A DNA stretch of 64,000 nt from Narthecium ossifragum (taxonomy: Eukaryota > Streptophyta > Magnoliopsida > Dioscoreales > Nartheciaceae): the NCBI GenBank assembly GCA_963920575.1, contig OY986967.1:21903648-21967647 (forward strand), in the 5' to 3' direction. The position numbers and the translations under genes were made by a program. The first letter of the stretch is position 1. Every line of letters starts with the position of its first letter. The notes under the pieces were generated by a model that saw only the letters and a program-made list of their open reading frames with translations, was not told where the DNA came from and did not search any database. Shown one piece after another: positions 22,126 to 33,703 of the stretch.

Positions 22126-22608
22126 GACGGTTATAAATGGACGGCTCAGATCTAATCCGGGGGTCTACGACTTGGGGCCTATAAATAGGGGTTTTGGCTC
22201 TAATTTGGGGATCTTCTTTTCTCTCTGGTTCCCTCTCTTGACAGCCTTCTTCCCTCCTCTATATTCTTGAGTTTTCTCATCCAATTCCCAAGGATTTAGG
22301 GCTCGAAAGGTGGAGATCAATGAAGAAGATGGATGAAACCTCTCTTCCTATGAATCATCCAACCAAGATGAGTAACTAAAATCCTCATCCTTGGAAATTC
22401 TATGATGTCTTAGGTGTTATTTTTAGATTTCTCTTGTAATCTTTGATGTAATAACGTTTGTGAGATGGAATCTTTGTATGAATTCGGATTTAATTCCTTA
22501 TTTCTTCAATAAAGTCTACTCTTGAATGGTTTGAGTATCTATATTTGCATTTAATTGCTCGAGTATTAGATGCATGCTAGGTGTTTGATGGAATCCCTCA
22601 AAGAGTAG

Positions 22609-22842
22609 GTCATGTTAGAACCATGGCTAACTCTTGACCTTAGGATAGGATGTTGAGGTGCTAGAACCACTTCAAGCTAAAGCTATCCTACTTACCATTC
22701 TTGACTTAGATGGAGGATTGGATTGAGGTATTAAATCCACCTCAATCTAAGACCTTAGTCATACAAAGCCTTGATTCCTTGCCAACAATAGGACCTTAAG
22801 ACGGCATTTGTTGAGCTATGATCGGATTAAATCCTCGATCAT
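22609..22842 (+). other. Hairpin cluster in S2 leader
   Basis: CATG around TTAGAAC at about 22611-22625; TTGAGGTG/CACTTCAA around CTAGAAC at 22653-22675; GATTGAGGT/ACCTCAATC around ATTAAATCC at 22721-22747 (9/9 pairs); ATGATCG/CGATCAT at 22818-22842 (7/7). Same order as in S1. Confidence 0.72.
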
Positions 22843-23785
22843 GGATTTTCACCTTATAATTCACACGATGAGATGATTCTAACCCGACGTCTCATTAGCA
22901 ACGAGTGATACTAATCCTACGCTCGTTGATCCCTAATTTCGACTATCTCATTTAAATGTTATTCATCTTGATTCATAGAGAAAATATTTAGACCTAATTC
23001 GGATTAGAATTCCCTAGGACTTCTTCCTTGATAAATCTCTTAGCGTTAAAGTGCTTCTAGAATACTTTAGTTTAAACAACTTTAAATCAATCAAATTGTT
23101 TCCAACTATTGTAGAGATTATATTGAATCCATTAATTTGACCATCTAATTCTCCGAGGACTCGACCCGTACTCCCACTAACTACATTGTAGTTAGCTATT
23201 AGTCCGGTAAATAGTTTTGTCCGTCTTTGATATACTTAACGACATATTTCAAGGCGAGTCAACAATCTAGTCCAATCTTGGATTAGAATCCTTCGTCATG
23301 AGAGAATCCATGATTTTAGCATGAATCCCTCTCACGAGAGGTTCCATCCAAGCCCTAGCATGCAAGAGACCTAGATCTAGGGCACAATAGGGCAATCCAA
23401 GCATTCATCAATGAAAATAACACCAAATTCATATAGAAATTAACTCCAATCCATACAACCATTCAATAGAGTAGCAAAAGCCCTAAATCCTAATAATCCC
23501 TAATAGAAACCCTTATTACATCATAAGAATCCCTAAGCTAAGAGTTAGTGACTCATTTTGGGGGTTTGATCCATAGATGGATGTTGATGAAGCTCTCCTC
23601 CCATGGATCTCCTTCATAAAGTCCTCTTCTAAATTGGGTAAGAGGAATCTAAAAGAAGAAAAGCTGGAAAAAAAAAGTCTAAGAGAAGATCCCCAAAATT
23701 CCCCAAAAAGGGTCTATTTATAGTAAACAAGCCTCCCAAACTCGGATTAGATCTGGGCCATTGATTCTGCTCGGCTGGCACATAA

Positions 23786-24160
23786 AGATCGATCTTTATA
23801 GGGTATAAGATCGATCTTTCTTTTCCGTGTGCTCGTTGCGCCCATGGAAGATCGATCTTCCTATAGATGAAGATTGATCTTTGTTCTTGAATTGTGGATG
23901 CGTCCCGATGAAGATTGATCTTCCAACGGAAGAAGATCGATCATCTGAATTGTTGCGCTCTGTCATCTCTTTTGCATGTGAAAGATCGATCATGACTTAG
24001 ATGAATATCGATCTTCCAAAACTTGCTCTCTGTCCCTGAAAAATGCACATAAAGGATCGATCTTCTCATGACGAAAAGATTGATCTTTTGTGTTCGGCCT
24101 GGATTTTGTCTGGATTTCTTTAAAGGATCAATCTTCTACTTGAGAAGACCGATCTTCTTT
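23786..24160 (-). repeat. Palindrome array AAGATCGATCTT in E2 5' LTR
   Basis: Counterpart of 5800-6165, with about eleven copies. Some have drifted in this copy only (GAAGATTGATCTT, AAGACCGATCTT), so the two LTRs decay independently. Confidence 0.83.
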
Positions 24161-24324
24161 ATATTGAACTTGCCCGAATGAGTTCGTTTTAGCTCCAAAC
24201 TTGATCTAATCCTCGTTGAGGGCTCTTGTACCTGTAATGGGGTAATAGTCGTCAGTAGGGCCTTGCTCGGAGACTAACAAGGCCAAGTTGAAGGGGTGAT
24301 TTGTGCACTTTTCACGTCTTATCA

Positions 24325-24411
24325 GCCTCCCTTAACCCTAGAATATCCTAGGATTTTCTATTTATATTATATTCTATGCAATCCTAAATAGGAATATATT
24401 TAGGATAGAGT
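24325..24411 (-). repeat. Copia 5' LTR, second segment (truncated)
   Basis: Continues the LTR interrupted at 4657, starting with the duplicated GCCTC. It matches 193-284 and then stops at 24411, lacking the last roughly 50 bases (aaacacataagtccgg...caaca). The outer end of the copia element is therefore deleted. Confidence 0.9.
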
Positions 24412-25565
24412 CACAGTCACCATGGTTGCTAGCGGGAACGGAGCTGGAGGTGAAGAGGGGAGTAAAGGAGTAGTTTCCGGGATCAGGCCTCTCTTGGGGC
24501 ATTATGCCGAACACCTGCCGACCCTAGAGGATGGCCTAACCGGAATAAGGGAGGGACAGGCACGATGCTGCACGGCGACAGAAATCCGACAGCAGAGAGA
24601 TAGTTGAGGCCATGGGGAATAGGAGAGAGGGAAAGGATTGCTGGAAACTGGGCCGGGCATGGCTTGGCGTCGCACTAAAGATGGGGCAAGACAACGCCGA
24701 AAAAGCCAAGGAAAACAAAGCACGAACGGATCGCATCGCCGGAAAAACAGAGTAGGAACAAACCGGAAAATAGAGCAAAGCCTGCAGGAAAACAAAACAG
24801 AGCCGGAAACAAAGCACCCTGTGGAAATCCAATCAAACATCGCCAGAAAACCAAGGGGAAAACGGCACATATCTTCACCGGAAAAACAGGGCAAACATAG
24901 CATAGATGCATCAAAGGAATCTAAGTTATCAAACATTCAAATCATCCCTATACTAATCTAGTAGAGTCCTAAACCAGGTTTAGGGGAGTAACCCTACCTT
25001 TGGATCGTCAACGCCGTCGTCTCCTCTGATCGCGGCAAGCTTCTCTCTCCCTTCTGATCGCTAGCACCGTCGCCAAGCTCTCTCCTCTGGTCGCCGTCGT
25101 CGTGGTCATCGAAGGCCTCCACCGTCGAAGAGGGAAACCCACTCGTCGCTGCCGTCCTCTCCTCCGGTCGCGACCGCCGACCTTTCTTCTCTCCTCCGCC
25201 GCTCTCTCCTCTATCGATCAAACTCATGCCCTAACGAGAGATGGTATAAACGGTGGCTTAAGTACTAATGGCTTAAGATTAGATCCTGGCCATCCGATCG
25301 GCCAGATCTGATCCCATAAGCTCAGACCTTGATCTAATCAAGATCCTCTGATCTAGGATTCCCCTAATGATCTAATCAAGCACATACATCACCACATGGC
25401 CGTGTGTGCACAACGCGTGTGTGAAACTAGCTCCGCCAAAGGTAATTTACCAGATTACCCTCAGAGCCGCAACGATCAACGAAGATCGCGAAGAAAGGCC
25501 AACCAAGCCCAAAACCAATAGAACCAGACCCTCGACCCAAGCGGTCAGACCGGGTTGGAGGTATA
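24412..25565. other. Unassigned sequence between two truncated LTRs
   Basis: No convincing gene. It is GC-richer than its surroundings and has CT-rich segments (25000-25230: cgccgtcgtctcctc type) like an element leader or a plant 5' UTR. Open frames on both strands (24422-24961, 24994-25227) are low in conserved motifs, and I do not call them. Both ends are breakpoints, so it may be a displaced element interior. Confidence 0.4.
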
Positions 25566-26926
25566 AGTCCTCACATGATGTTCCATATATCATTGGAAAG
25601 CTCTTGAAGTCTACTTTCTGGTGAATTTTACGGTTCATGATTCCGAGTTACGTAGAGGAAGTTACAATATTTTTAGTACCAGTGCGCAGTGCTAAGTGAA
25701 TAGTGACGGTCGACCGTCGCGCTCAAAAATCCTCACGGTCAACCGTCAAATCCTCACGGTCGACCGTCAAATCCTCACGGTCAACCGTCAAATCCTCACG
25801 GTCGACCGTCGAGCTCAAAAATCCTCACGATCAACCGTAAGATGCTCACGGTCGACCGTGGCATCGACCGTCAGCCTCTGTCAAGGAAAATACTTCGCAG
25901 GGTCGATGCGAAAATCGACCGCAGCTTGTCAAAATAAATTGTGCACCTCACTGTCGACCGTCAGGGTCTCACGGTCGACCAGCAGATCAGCCAGGGGCGT
26001 ATAACGGGTTTAAACTTAACCCGAGTTTGCTAATTTTTGGACCCTATAAATAGGAAAGTTAGGGTAAGTCAAGGGGAACTTCTTCGACGTTTTTGAAGGC
26101 TCTTTCGGGACGTTTCTGAAAGGTAGAAGATGAAGACATCTCCATCCATGGCCGAGTAATCCGCGGGCATGGCGGACGGATGATCTAGCGAGGATTAGGG
26201 TTTCTTCTTCATCATGGTTCATAGTTTTAACCTTTATTGTTAAACTCTTTTCTATGTATTGGATCTTCAAAGATTATTTTAAGATTATAGATTTCTATGT
26301 GAATGATTGATATTATGAATCTAGTCATGCTTCTTTCATGATCTTATAATCCCATAGTTTTATCTATTGTTTACCTACTTTATCTCGTGAAATCTTTCAT
26401 ATGGATTGCCGATTGTGAGAGTTGGTATTGTGTATTCTTAGATATCCGGTTAAATAGAGTTAGGGCTTTGTCCCTATGAACTTTTGTTGCGCGTTGCCTG
26501 TAGTGACAGCCGATATCGTGTATTCTTAGGTTTGGGTTGGATGAAGTTAGAACTATAATAAGGAAGAATCAATTGTAGGGAGAGACATTTATATATTTTG
26601 TTAGGTTTATAGTTCCATTTCTTCCGGTTAAGGTGATTGGGATGTGAATCCCTTAACTGATTATATGAACCATTGAGAAGAGAAGAACCTAAATCCGAGT
26701 GAAGTGATTCCTGAAGCCTAGCCTTATCAAAATCCTGATTTCTTTCGTTAACTTTATCTTATCATTACATCTTTGATCTACTTTCTTAACTTTTACGTTC
26801 TTGATTGTTTTCGATACATTGTTATCTGTGTTTATGAATTTTTCCTGCTTGTTTCTCTGTGGGTTCGACTTCTCTTATGTTGTACTGCACCGCGACCGCT
26901 GTGTATGACACATTTGAGCGACATCA
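25566..26926 (+). repeat. E3-family LTR, truncated at its 5' end
   Basis: Matches 8980-10445: the GGAAAGCTCTTGAAG block (25590-25604), CGGTCGACCGT array (25705-25990), TATA box CCCTATAAATAGG (26043-26055), two ~88-bp leader units, and the same end GAGCGACATCA. The first ~200 bases are missing. Confidence 0.87.
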
Positions 26927-28165
26927 ATTATACCCTATAAACTGCATAAAAATTGACTACAAGGTAAGTAGTATGAGATATTCACTAGATCATGAAATAG
27001 AAACATGGCAAGCATTAATCACTCATGAAACAGATACTTAGGTGTCATGCCTTACATTAATGAAGATTCTCAATGCCTGTATACAACAACATTCATTTGT
27101 TTCATATGCATTTCGGCTTCAGCATCTAGAACTCTAGACAGCTCAAATGATGATGAGATCATGTGCTTGTGAGAAGATACAAAATTAATCGAAATATGGT
27201 ACTTTGATTGTTTCTGTGTAGTAGAATAGCTTAACCACAAAACATCTACTTCCATTCATATTTCAAACCCATCATAAAGTCAGAAGCATTCAAGCTGTGA
27301 ACAGAAAAGAAATCAGTTAATCAGATTAGCACAGTATGGGCCAATTTAACAAATAGCTTAACCACAAAATTGATAAGGTCTAAAACTGCAGTTATACAGC
27401 CGAGATCCAAAACCATGTGGATCTTTACATCATCAATTTGGCCAAAAAAGTAGCTTTAAAGACATAGCTTGCTACATCAGGGTGCAAAATTGCTACATAA
27501 TTCCTGTATTCTAATCTTTCCACTATCTTAATATACACTTTTATCAAAGTTGCCAAAAGCACTATACAATAAGCAAACATCTAAGAATTCACTACAATAA
27601 ACCTCATTATTCATCTGAATCTGCCATTTGTATTGTGTCAACTTATCTCTATATACCAGTGATGTATTGTTTATTCCGATGCATCTTTTGAAAGCAATTC
27701 GCTGTCAAGATTCCAATTAAACAGCAAGTGTACATCCAATTTTGCATGCAACACTTGGAGCAGCACATAAATTGCTTTGCATGCAATCAAGCAGCATTCA
27801 TGAAATTGCAATTAAACATCATTCATTAACAACTGTTGCATGCAATTAAATAGGATTCATTAAATTGTTGCGTGAATGCAAAATTGGAATGCAAGCAAAA
27901 TTGGAATGCATGCAATTAAACAGGATTCATTAAATTACATCCCTTTGAACAAGTGATGGCTTACAACACAGCTAGGAGATGCACATTATATCCGTACCAA
28001 GACAACATACATTCAAAGGGATACAAAATGAAAGAGAGCAAATCCATCACTTGGAGATGCACATCCCTTCGAACATGACCAAAATATCCTACTTAAAAGA
28101 GTAGCAAGACAGCCTAAAGTAAGTTCATACATAGTAGATATTGATAGTTGAATAGCAGGCTTCCA
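26927..28165. other. AT-rich stretch downstream of the Harbinger ORF
   Basis: No gene. Between 27700 and 27960 a motif around GCATGCAATTAAA followed by AGGATTCATTAAATT occurs twice, with other TGCATGCAA words nearby. It probably belongs to the Harbinger element's 3' side. Confidence 0.4.
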
Positions 28166-29007
28166 TCACGTTGAACTTTCATAATGAAAGAAGCGCTTCA
28201 ACCATGCCCTACGCATGTTCATAAAAGCACGACATTCGACTTCCTGATGTGCTAGATACTCCAAAGCACCATCAAGATCTTTAGGTCTCTCACTTCCAGA
28301 CCTTTGAGGCATCCGCATAGAGCTCTCAACACCAACATTAGTGCTCATAGGGGTGGATGGAGGGGCTTGATCAACCAGCTCCTCAGTAGTATTCGGCGGA
28401 TATGAAGCTTCATCATCAAGGTTGACAGTTTCAGTCTCCTCCACATGCTCATCATAGACAGACCTAGAATGTTGGCTAGTGACTCTTTCCTCCCCACAGC
28501 AAGCCGTTAGCAGTTCAAGATTATGGATAGGCTTGTTCAGTAGACACTTAGCCTTTGGATGTGCCTACATACATAAAACACGTCTCTATCATACAATATT
28601 TGTTATAGACATAAAATTAATTGACGGATTGGTCTATGAAAACACACCGCAATATATGCCTCCGCCACAACCGGGGGCAATGTTAACCGCTTCGTTGGCT
28701 CATCCCACCCAGCTCCACTCAAATCAAGCAATTTCTTGATTAGTTCGTACTTGGTTTGCAGCCATCCCATGTGATGACTTACATTGCTGCCACGAAAATC
28801 AGTGCCACACTTCTTATTGACTACATGAGCTGCAGCTGTGAAATGGCTTCCCTTAAACCATTTATCCCCTTTCGGCTTATTTCTCGCCACTTCAACTAGA
28901 TATTCAAGCAGGACAGCCTCGGAATCAACGTTCCATCTTTTATTGGGGGTACCCTTCTTCATGGATGACCCACCCCCACCTCCATCCTCATTATCATTTT
29001 CAACCAT
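28166..29007 (-). pseudogene. PIF/Harbinger ORF1: Myb/SANT-like DNA-binding protein
   Basis: Exon 1 runs from 29007 to 28648. It carries a Gly run, then KRWNVDSEAVLLEYLVEV, KGSHFTAAAHVVNKKCG, VSHHMGWLQTKYELIKKLL, a Myb/SANT-like (Myb_DNA-bind_3) domain. A short intron (28647-28565, GT-AG on the minus strand) leads to exon 2 (28564-28166), which opens AHPKAKCLLNKPIHNLELL and ends RRAWLKRFFHYESST. Joined length is about 250 residues, no internal stop. Such proteins accompany Harbinger transposases and help bind the element ends. It lies directly downstream of a transposase remnant in the same orientation. It may be intact as an ORF, but the element is not, so expression is doubtful. Confidence 0.72.
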
Positions 29008-29136
29008 ATTCTAGAAAAATATTCATAATAAAAGGCATACCAACTTTAAGAAGCAAATACCAACAAAGTGTATTACATAGTAGAGTTGAAAATACAACAA
29101 AGTTTAATATTAAAAGCTAACACAAATTCTTCATGG

Positions 29137-29612
29137 ATTAAAGTCTCTCCACATATGATCAACAATTCTCTCACATAAATCTAGCCAGACATTTTGCTCT
29201 TCTCGCTGCTCTCTCACGGTGCGTGGTTGTGTAATTGCTGGTTCATCATCCGGTGGGACGTCCGGCTAAACCTCAACAGCCATTAATGGATCACTTGGAG
29301 ACTCTTTTAACATAAAGTTGTGTAAAATACAACATGCGAGTGGAATATCAACTTGTGTTTTGAAGGAAAGAAAGGATGAGACGCTAGAATCTTGAAACAA
29401 TTCTTCAGCAGTCCGAAGGCTCGTTCAATCTTCAACCTAAGTGATGAATGCCTTAGGTTGAAGAGCTCGTACTTATCGCAAGGTCTATTGCCACTGTGTT
29501 CTTTCAAATGATACTTTACACCCCTGTAAGGCGCAATGAAGCTGGGCACGGTTGTGTATCCGGCATCAACTAGGTAGTATTTGCCTACAATTAATACCAG
29601 TGGACACATCAC
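29137..29612 (-). pseudogene. PIF/Harbinger transposase, C-terminal remnant
   Basis: After an apparent 3' splice site (AATTGTAG) near 29588 the frame reads GKYYLVDAGYTTVPSFIAPY, ELFNLRHSSLRLKIERAFGL and ILHNFMLKESP: the third catalytic-region block (D...R-IERAFG) of DDE_Tnp_4 transposases. One stop (TAG near 29268) interrupts the tail, which otherwise ends LCERIVDHMWRDFNP. The N-terminal two thirds, including the first catalytic Asp, are not found. An upstream piece (29690-29765) holds a duplicated ccatcgaaggtataaacata motif. Confidence 0.8.
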
Positions 29613-30006
29613 TTTAAGGATTTTAAAGCACTCATGACAAAGACTATAATAAAACTAGTGAGGTCAGATATTATGTTTATACCTTCGATGGTTTTTAAAC
29701 CACCAGGAGGGGGTCTCGATAGTCATATTATGTTTATACCTTCGATGGTCAATTTTTTTGACATCCAGTGTAAAACAAGCCAAAAATGATATCCATGATT
29801 GTTGTATGTCGTGGCTTAAATGTACAGACAGCTATGTTTCTCATCAGAAAGTTCATCTACCTGTGACTGATGATTGAATGTTGTTATGACCAAAACTTTG
29901 TTGCTGGTGTCTGACAAATCAATAATAAAGTGTATCATAATCTATATATGACAAATCAATAATTTTGTTGTTAGCAAAACTCTATTTATTTTTGTGAACT
30001 TTGCAG
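29613..30006. other. No gene recognised
   Basis: Contains the 23-base duplication ccatcgaaggtataaacata (about 29680 and 29735 on the minus strand) and AT-rich sequence. Confidence 0.4.
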
Positions 30007-30157
30007 AGAGCCATGGCCTTATATAAGAAGCAAATTGGAGGAAAGAAAGTCGAGATCCCTGCATCACCTCCCATCTGTGTGGAAGATGTAAAAGATCTTA
30101 GTGAAGCTTCTGATGCTGATGCAGTGAAGGCTGGCAATAACCACATGTCTAAGACGT
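30007..30157 (+). other. Exon-like open segment, unknown gene
   Basis: After a good 3' splice site (TTTGTGAACTTTGCAG) an open frame reads RAMALYKKQIGGKKVEIPAS and runs about 50 residues to the edge of the MULE-like element. I do not recognise the product. It may be a host exon whose gene is now split by the element, with 33591-33703 as a later exon in the same orientation. Confidence 0.3.
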
Positions 30158-30871
30158 AACTCCAATTTACATTTTTATAATGGAGGCGTAACTTGGACTT
30201 ACGCCTTTGACCTTTTGACCATTCCCCCACCGCAGGGAGGCTAAGGGCGGATAGGAGAGTGGTCTTTATAAGACGTAGGTTGGAGTTACGTCTATATTAA
30301 TAAAGACGTAAGTTGCTTACGTCTATAGTCGTCATCTACTCCCAACCACGGGCCCTCCTCCTTCCCCACCCGGGCCCTCCTCCTTCCTCCTTCTCCTCTT
30401 TTCGACGCTCTCCGGTGCATCTCCTCCGACACACGGCCCCGCTGCCCGCGGGTCCCCTCCTCCTTCCCCGTCCATCCACTCCTTCAAGAGTAGTTATATA
30501 TATCTTGAAATTTTTTTAGATATCTTCTGTCCAAATCCTCCAAGATCCTTTGGCCATTCTTCATCTTACCTTCCAGTGAGTTTTTATCTTGAAATTTTAG
30601 TTATATGCTTGTTGTGTGAGATTTAGGGTTTATATAGTCAAATTAGGGTTTTTATAGGAATTGAGATGCCCATTTTTTTATTAGAAAATTCTTTTTTTAA
30701 TCAATCTGATATGGTAATTTGGGTAGTGGCATTGTTGATCAATTTCATAAATTTCTAATATTAATTCAATTAGATTATATGAAACATGTTTTCCATAGGA
30801 ATTCTTACTATTAACTTGTAATTTCTTTCTAATCAACTCATAATTGTCATCATATTTGTGTTATTTATAGT

Positions 30872-31804
30872 GATGGATAGTGGAATTGTTCCACTATTGT
30901 GTTGGATGGACGGAAAGGTGGAATTAAAGGGTACTGCTGGTGATATTAAGTACATAAGTGGCCGAATCAAACCAAGTAGGACACGAAAAAAATACAAGTT
31001 ATGCGGATTTAAAGGCTTTAATGTTTGATTTAACTGGATACAGTCCAAACTATTTCGACATTCGCATAACTTGTAGATATCCAATGGGAGAAAGCATGTA
31101 TTGCGGTGTAGACATAAAGGATGATAGTGATACTGGTGGCATTCTTAGCCTCTATCCAGTCATTTCAAGTATACAATTATTCTTGGTGAAAATTGGTGTC
31201 GAAGTCAACAATAACCCTCCAAATAACACGACATTTAGTGAATTCACACGCCTACTACAACGAGAAGACAATTCAACGGATAACGTCTCTCTTGGGTCTT
31301 ATGGCGCTCCCATCTTCGGATACCAGACATCATAGTAAGTAATTTATTGTCAAACATGTAATGTTACATCTTGGTTTGCCCATTGGTCATGAGTTTGCTT
31401 GTGTATGAACATGCAGGCCTTATCAGCAGGAGGATACATGGTTGACTCGTGAATACACGCAAACTACTCCGGGTAAAAACATGAGACACACACATCATAC
31501 TTTTGATGTTGACCCATCGAGTTTGCGCGAATGCCACCAATATGATGACAATGTCAGTAGTGGTCATGGAGATGCTTTTATGCCTTCAACATCTCGAAAC
31601 CCCTTGCTAGATGTTGAGGATCATCATGACGATCATGATGAAGGTTGGATCGAGAATAATGCATTGAGCAACGAGCCAGCACATCATGATGAAGGTATTG
31701 ATGATCCAATGCCGCTTACTCCAACACAGTACGAAGAGGAGTTACCAGATGAATTCCAAAATGATGAGTGGGTCAACCAGATGACAATGAACAATAGCAT
31801 CTAA
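30872..31804 (+). pseudogene. MuDR-type N-terminal ORF (two exons)
   Basis: ATG at 30872 opens MDSGIVPLLCWMDGKVELKG and shifts frame near 30960-30985 into SYADLKALMFDLTGYSP, FDIRITCRYPMGESM and VDIKDDSDTGGIL, the layout of the N-terminal domain of plant MULE proteins. A GT-AG intron fits 31336-31416 (TAGTAAGT...AACATGCAG). The second exon is acidic and His-rich (HHDDHDEGWIENN) and stops at 31802. No zinc finger or DDE domain follows. It is a remnant. Confidence 0.55.
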
Positions 31805-31954
31805 CAATTTATGTGTAATGTAGGTAGACAGCACCACACAGTGGTAGAGGGAATCCGCATGGTCGTTACTTAGCCTACTACCAAGAGCAGTTGGATAGGC
31901 AGTTGTCATCCCAAGTATTATTGCTCATGATCCAAGATTTTGTTACCTACTTTA

Positions 31955-32600
31955 ATGTTGATGTGATCTAACCGAGTTTGTATTTTAAATTTGTAGATTA
32001 TATGGTATCCATACACACCGCAATGTCTAGCACAATTACCGGTCCTTTGCACCGTGGGGTTTGCTGTCTGGAGGAGTCATTTGCCGCTCATATGCTTTGA
32101 TGTTGTGGAGATGCACCATGCACTACGGGTGATGCGGCAGCTTGGCCTGTGACAAGAGATACCGCCCTCGGTGACAGAGAGACTATCGCGTGCAAGCCGT
32201 CAGGGTAATGTTACTGCGGACTGGAACACTACGCATCACTAGTATATCACCCAATGGGAGGAGCGGCACTAGAGGATCATTGACGTGCAGTGGACGATGG
32301 TGAGGATCCTGCATCATATTTGCAGTGGTACCAGGGGATCACCAGGCGGTATGTCAGTAGGCCTAGATTGGAAGACATGATGGCCTATCAGCCGAACATA
32401 CACCTGCTATGGAAGCTGGTAAATATAATTTTTTCATTAGTAATTAATTCTTATATTGTGTTAATCTAACCAAACTTTCTTAACTCGTCATTAACAGTAT
32501 GACACAGTCGAGGAGAATTACATGATGTGTCGCGACCATTCTGGAGAGGAGCTCGCCGATCATTTGACAACGGTATTCTACTCTATGATGGAGGATTTGC
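31955..32600 (+). pseudogene. Plant mobile domain (PMD) relic
   Basis: Translated with several stops and shifts, the segment gives TPQCLAQLPVLCTVGFAVWR, HLPLICFDVVEMHHALRVMR and ITQWEERH, the pattern of the plant mobile domain (MAIN/MAIL1-type, also carried by transposons). Stops near 32150, 32240 and 32275 show decay. It is followed by EDPEGHVEHDVG-like and Lys-rich tail sequence to 32830. Confidence 0.55.
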
Positions 32601-33590
32601 GGATTTGCGGTGAAGATCCTGTCAGTTCACAATAGTCACAACAGACTATTTTCTATGACATACCGATATCTCAATATATACCATCATCATATCCAGTCAT
32701 GGATACGACAGAGGAGGATCCGGAGGGACATGTTGAGCATGATGTCGGTGTCGGTGCTACGATGGGGGGAGAGGGGGCTGAACCGTCGAGGAAGAAAAAG
32801 ATGGCAGTGAAGAAGAAGCAAAAAACTTGGAGGTTGTGATAATCTTCTATTATAACTTTGGTTTTTTTTATTAATGGTTTGTGACCATTCAGAGATGTTA
32901 ATGATGTTTGCTGTAAACGATTTTGATTTATATAAAGACTGTGTTTAGATGTGAATGAGGTGGGTGGGTGTTTAGATGTGAATGTGATGATTAATTTGTA
33001 AACATTGTGTTTCTGTTTGATTGAATGGTTGTACAGAGTGGGAAAAAAAACTAAGTCTGAGGTTGGTGTTGGTACCAAGTAAGACGTAAAAGTTACATCT
33101 TACCATGAACTCACAGAAAATGTTCCAGTGAAGACGTATTTTCCAGTTACTTCTTCACTGAAGACGTATTTTCCAAACTGAGAACCACGTCTTAATAGGG
33201 TCCCTTTTCTCCGCACACGGTCACGTGGGGTGGGATAGCGATCGAAGACATAACTCCAAGTTACGCCTCCATTATGAAAACGTAACTTTGAGTTACGTCT
33301 TCATTAGCAGTTTTAAAAAAATGAAAGGTCATACCAACGTGACGCTGACGTGGCCAAAACAGGCATATCCCCATCAATATTTTCTCCATAGGTATATTTT
33401 AATAATATTTTTTTAAAATAATATTATTTTAAAAAAATTTCCTTACAATATTTGTGCATGTGGATAATGAAGAGATGTAAAATATCCGTTCTCGATTTTT
33501 GTTTCTTTTCAGGAAGTACAATATTATTAGCTTTCATGTACGTTTGATCATATTGTTGTTGTCTGTTCTTTTGATTTCTCTAATCAGATA

Positions 33591-33703
33591 GAAGATTTGG
33601 TGGTTTGCATGATATGCAAGAAGAAGAAGCTGAAAGAGGTGAAGCACAATGACATGGCTGAGCTAGAGCTCGCTAATCTGCAAATAGGAGAGGAGCTCTC
33701 CTA
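33591..33703 (+). other. Terminal exon-like segment, unknown gene
   Basis: After TTTCTCTAATCAG the frame reads IEDLVVCMICKKKKLKEVKH and ends ANLQIGEELS then TAG. Not recognised. It may pair with 30007-30157 across the MULE-like insertion. Confidence 0.3.

Larger units (their letters stand above)
21548..23261 (+). repeat. Solo gypsy LTR S2 (same family as S1)
   Basis: TGATAAGTCAC to GGCGAGTCA, 1714 bp, flanked by ACAAT (21543-21547 and 23262-23266), a perfect target duplication. Palindrome array TTGGATCGATCCAA at 21715-22125, TATA box CCTATAAATAGGGG near 22180. It lies inside the E2 5' LTR, in opposite orientation. Confidence 0.93.
4658..24324 (-). mobile_element. E2: Ty3/gypsy (Tat/Athila-like) complex nested in a copia LTR
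   Basis: The insertion has ends TGATGG...TTATCA and is flanked by GCCTC on both sides (4653-4657 and 24325-24329), so its limits are exact. It has a 5' LTR on the right (20926-24324), a PBS, gag, and a truncated 3' LTR on the left (4658-6173), all in minus orientation. The interior is a mosaic: a plus-strand piece of another gypsy element (6174-10445), a post-pol ORF, an RT fragment, an acidic ORF, a 3' UTR, an LTR fragment and three solo LTRs. With solo LTRs and E3 removed, the remaining E2 order does not follow a normal gag-pol element, so deletion or template switching occurred. Confidence 0.85.
20926..24324 (-). repeat. E2 5' LTR (contains solo LTR S2)
   Basis: TGATGGAACATG... to ...ACGTCTTATCA. 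Without the nested S2 and its duplicated target it is about 1680 bp. TATA box on the minus strand is tctatttatag (plus) near 23712-23722. The palindrome array is at 23786-24160, and one intact CTAGAAC hairpin at 21462-21488. It closely matches 4658-6173, with dozens of substitutions at most. Confidence 0.9.
30151..33313 (+). mobile_element. MULE-like DNA element with PMD sequence, degenerate
   Basis: Terminal inverted repeats of about 55 bp: left AAGACGTAACTCCAA... (30153-30208), right its reverse complement (33247-33313), both holding TAATGGAGGCGTAACTTGGA. More copies of AAGACGTAA in both orientations lie inside each end (30270-30325, 33081-33195). No target duplication is visible. Content is a two-exon ORF with a MuDR-type N-terminal domain and plant-mobile-domain relics; no transposase core. 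Superfamily is inferred from the ORF; the sub-terminal repeats would also suit a CACTA-like element. Confidence 0.6.

Noticed and set aside
21609..22270. Open frames through the palindrome array (repeats of LDRSK / WIDPK type)
   Set aside because: The repeats translate the GATCGATCC array in all frames; non-coding LTR DNA.
24502..24961. Cys/Phe-rich minus-strand and Lys-rich plus-strand frames
   Set aside because: No conserved motif, no splice context, between two breakpoints.
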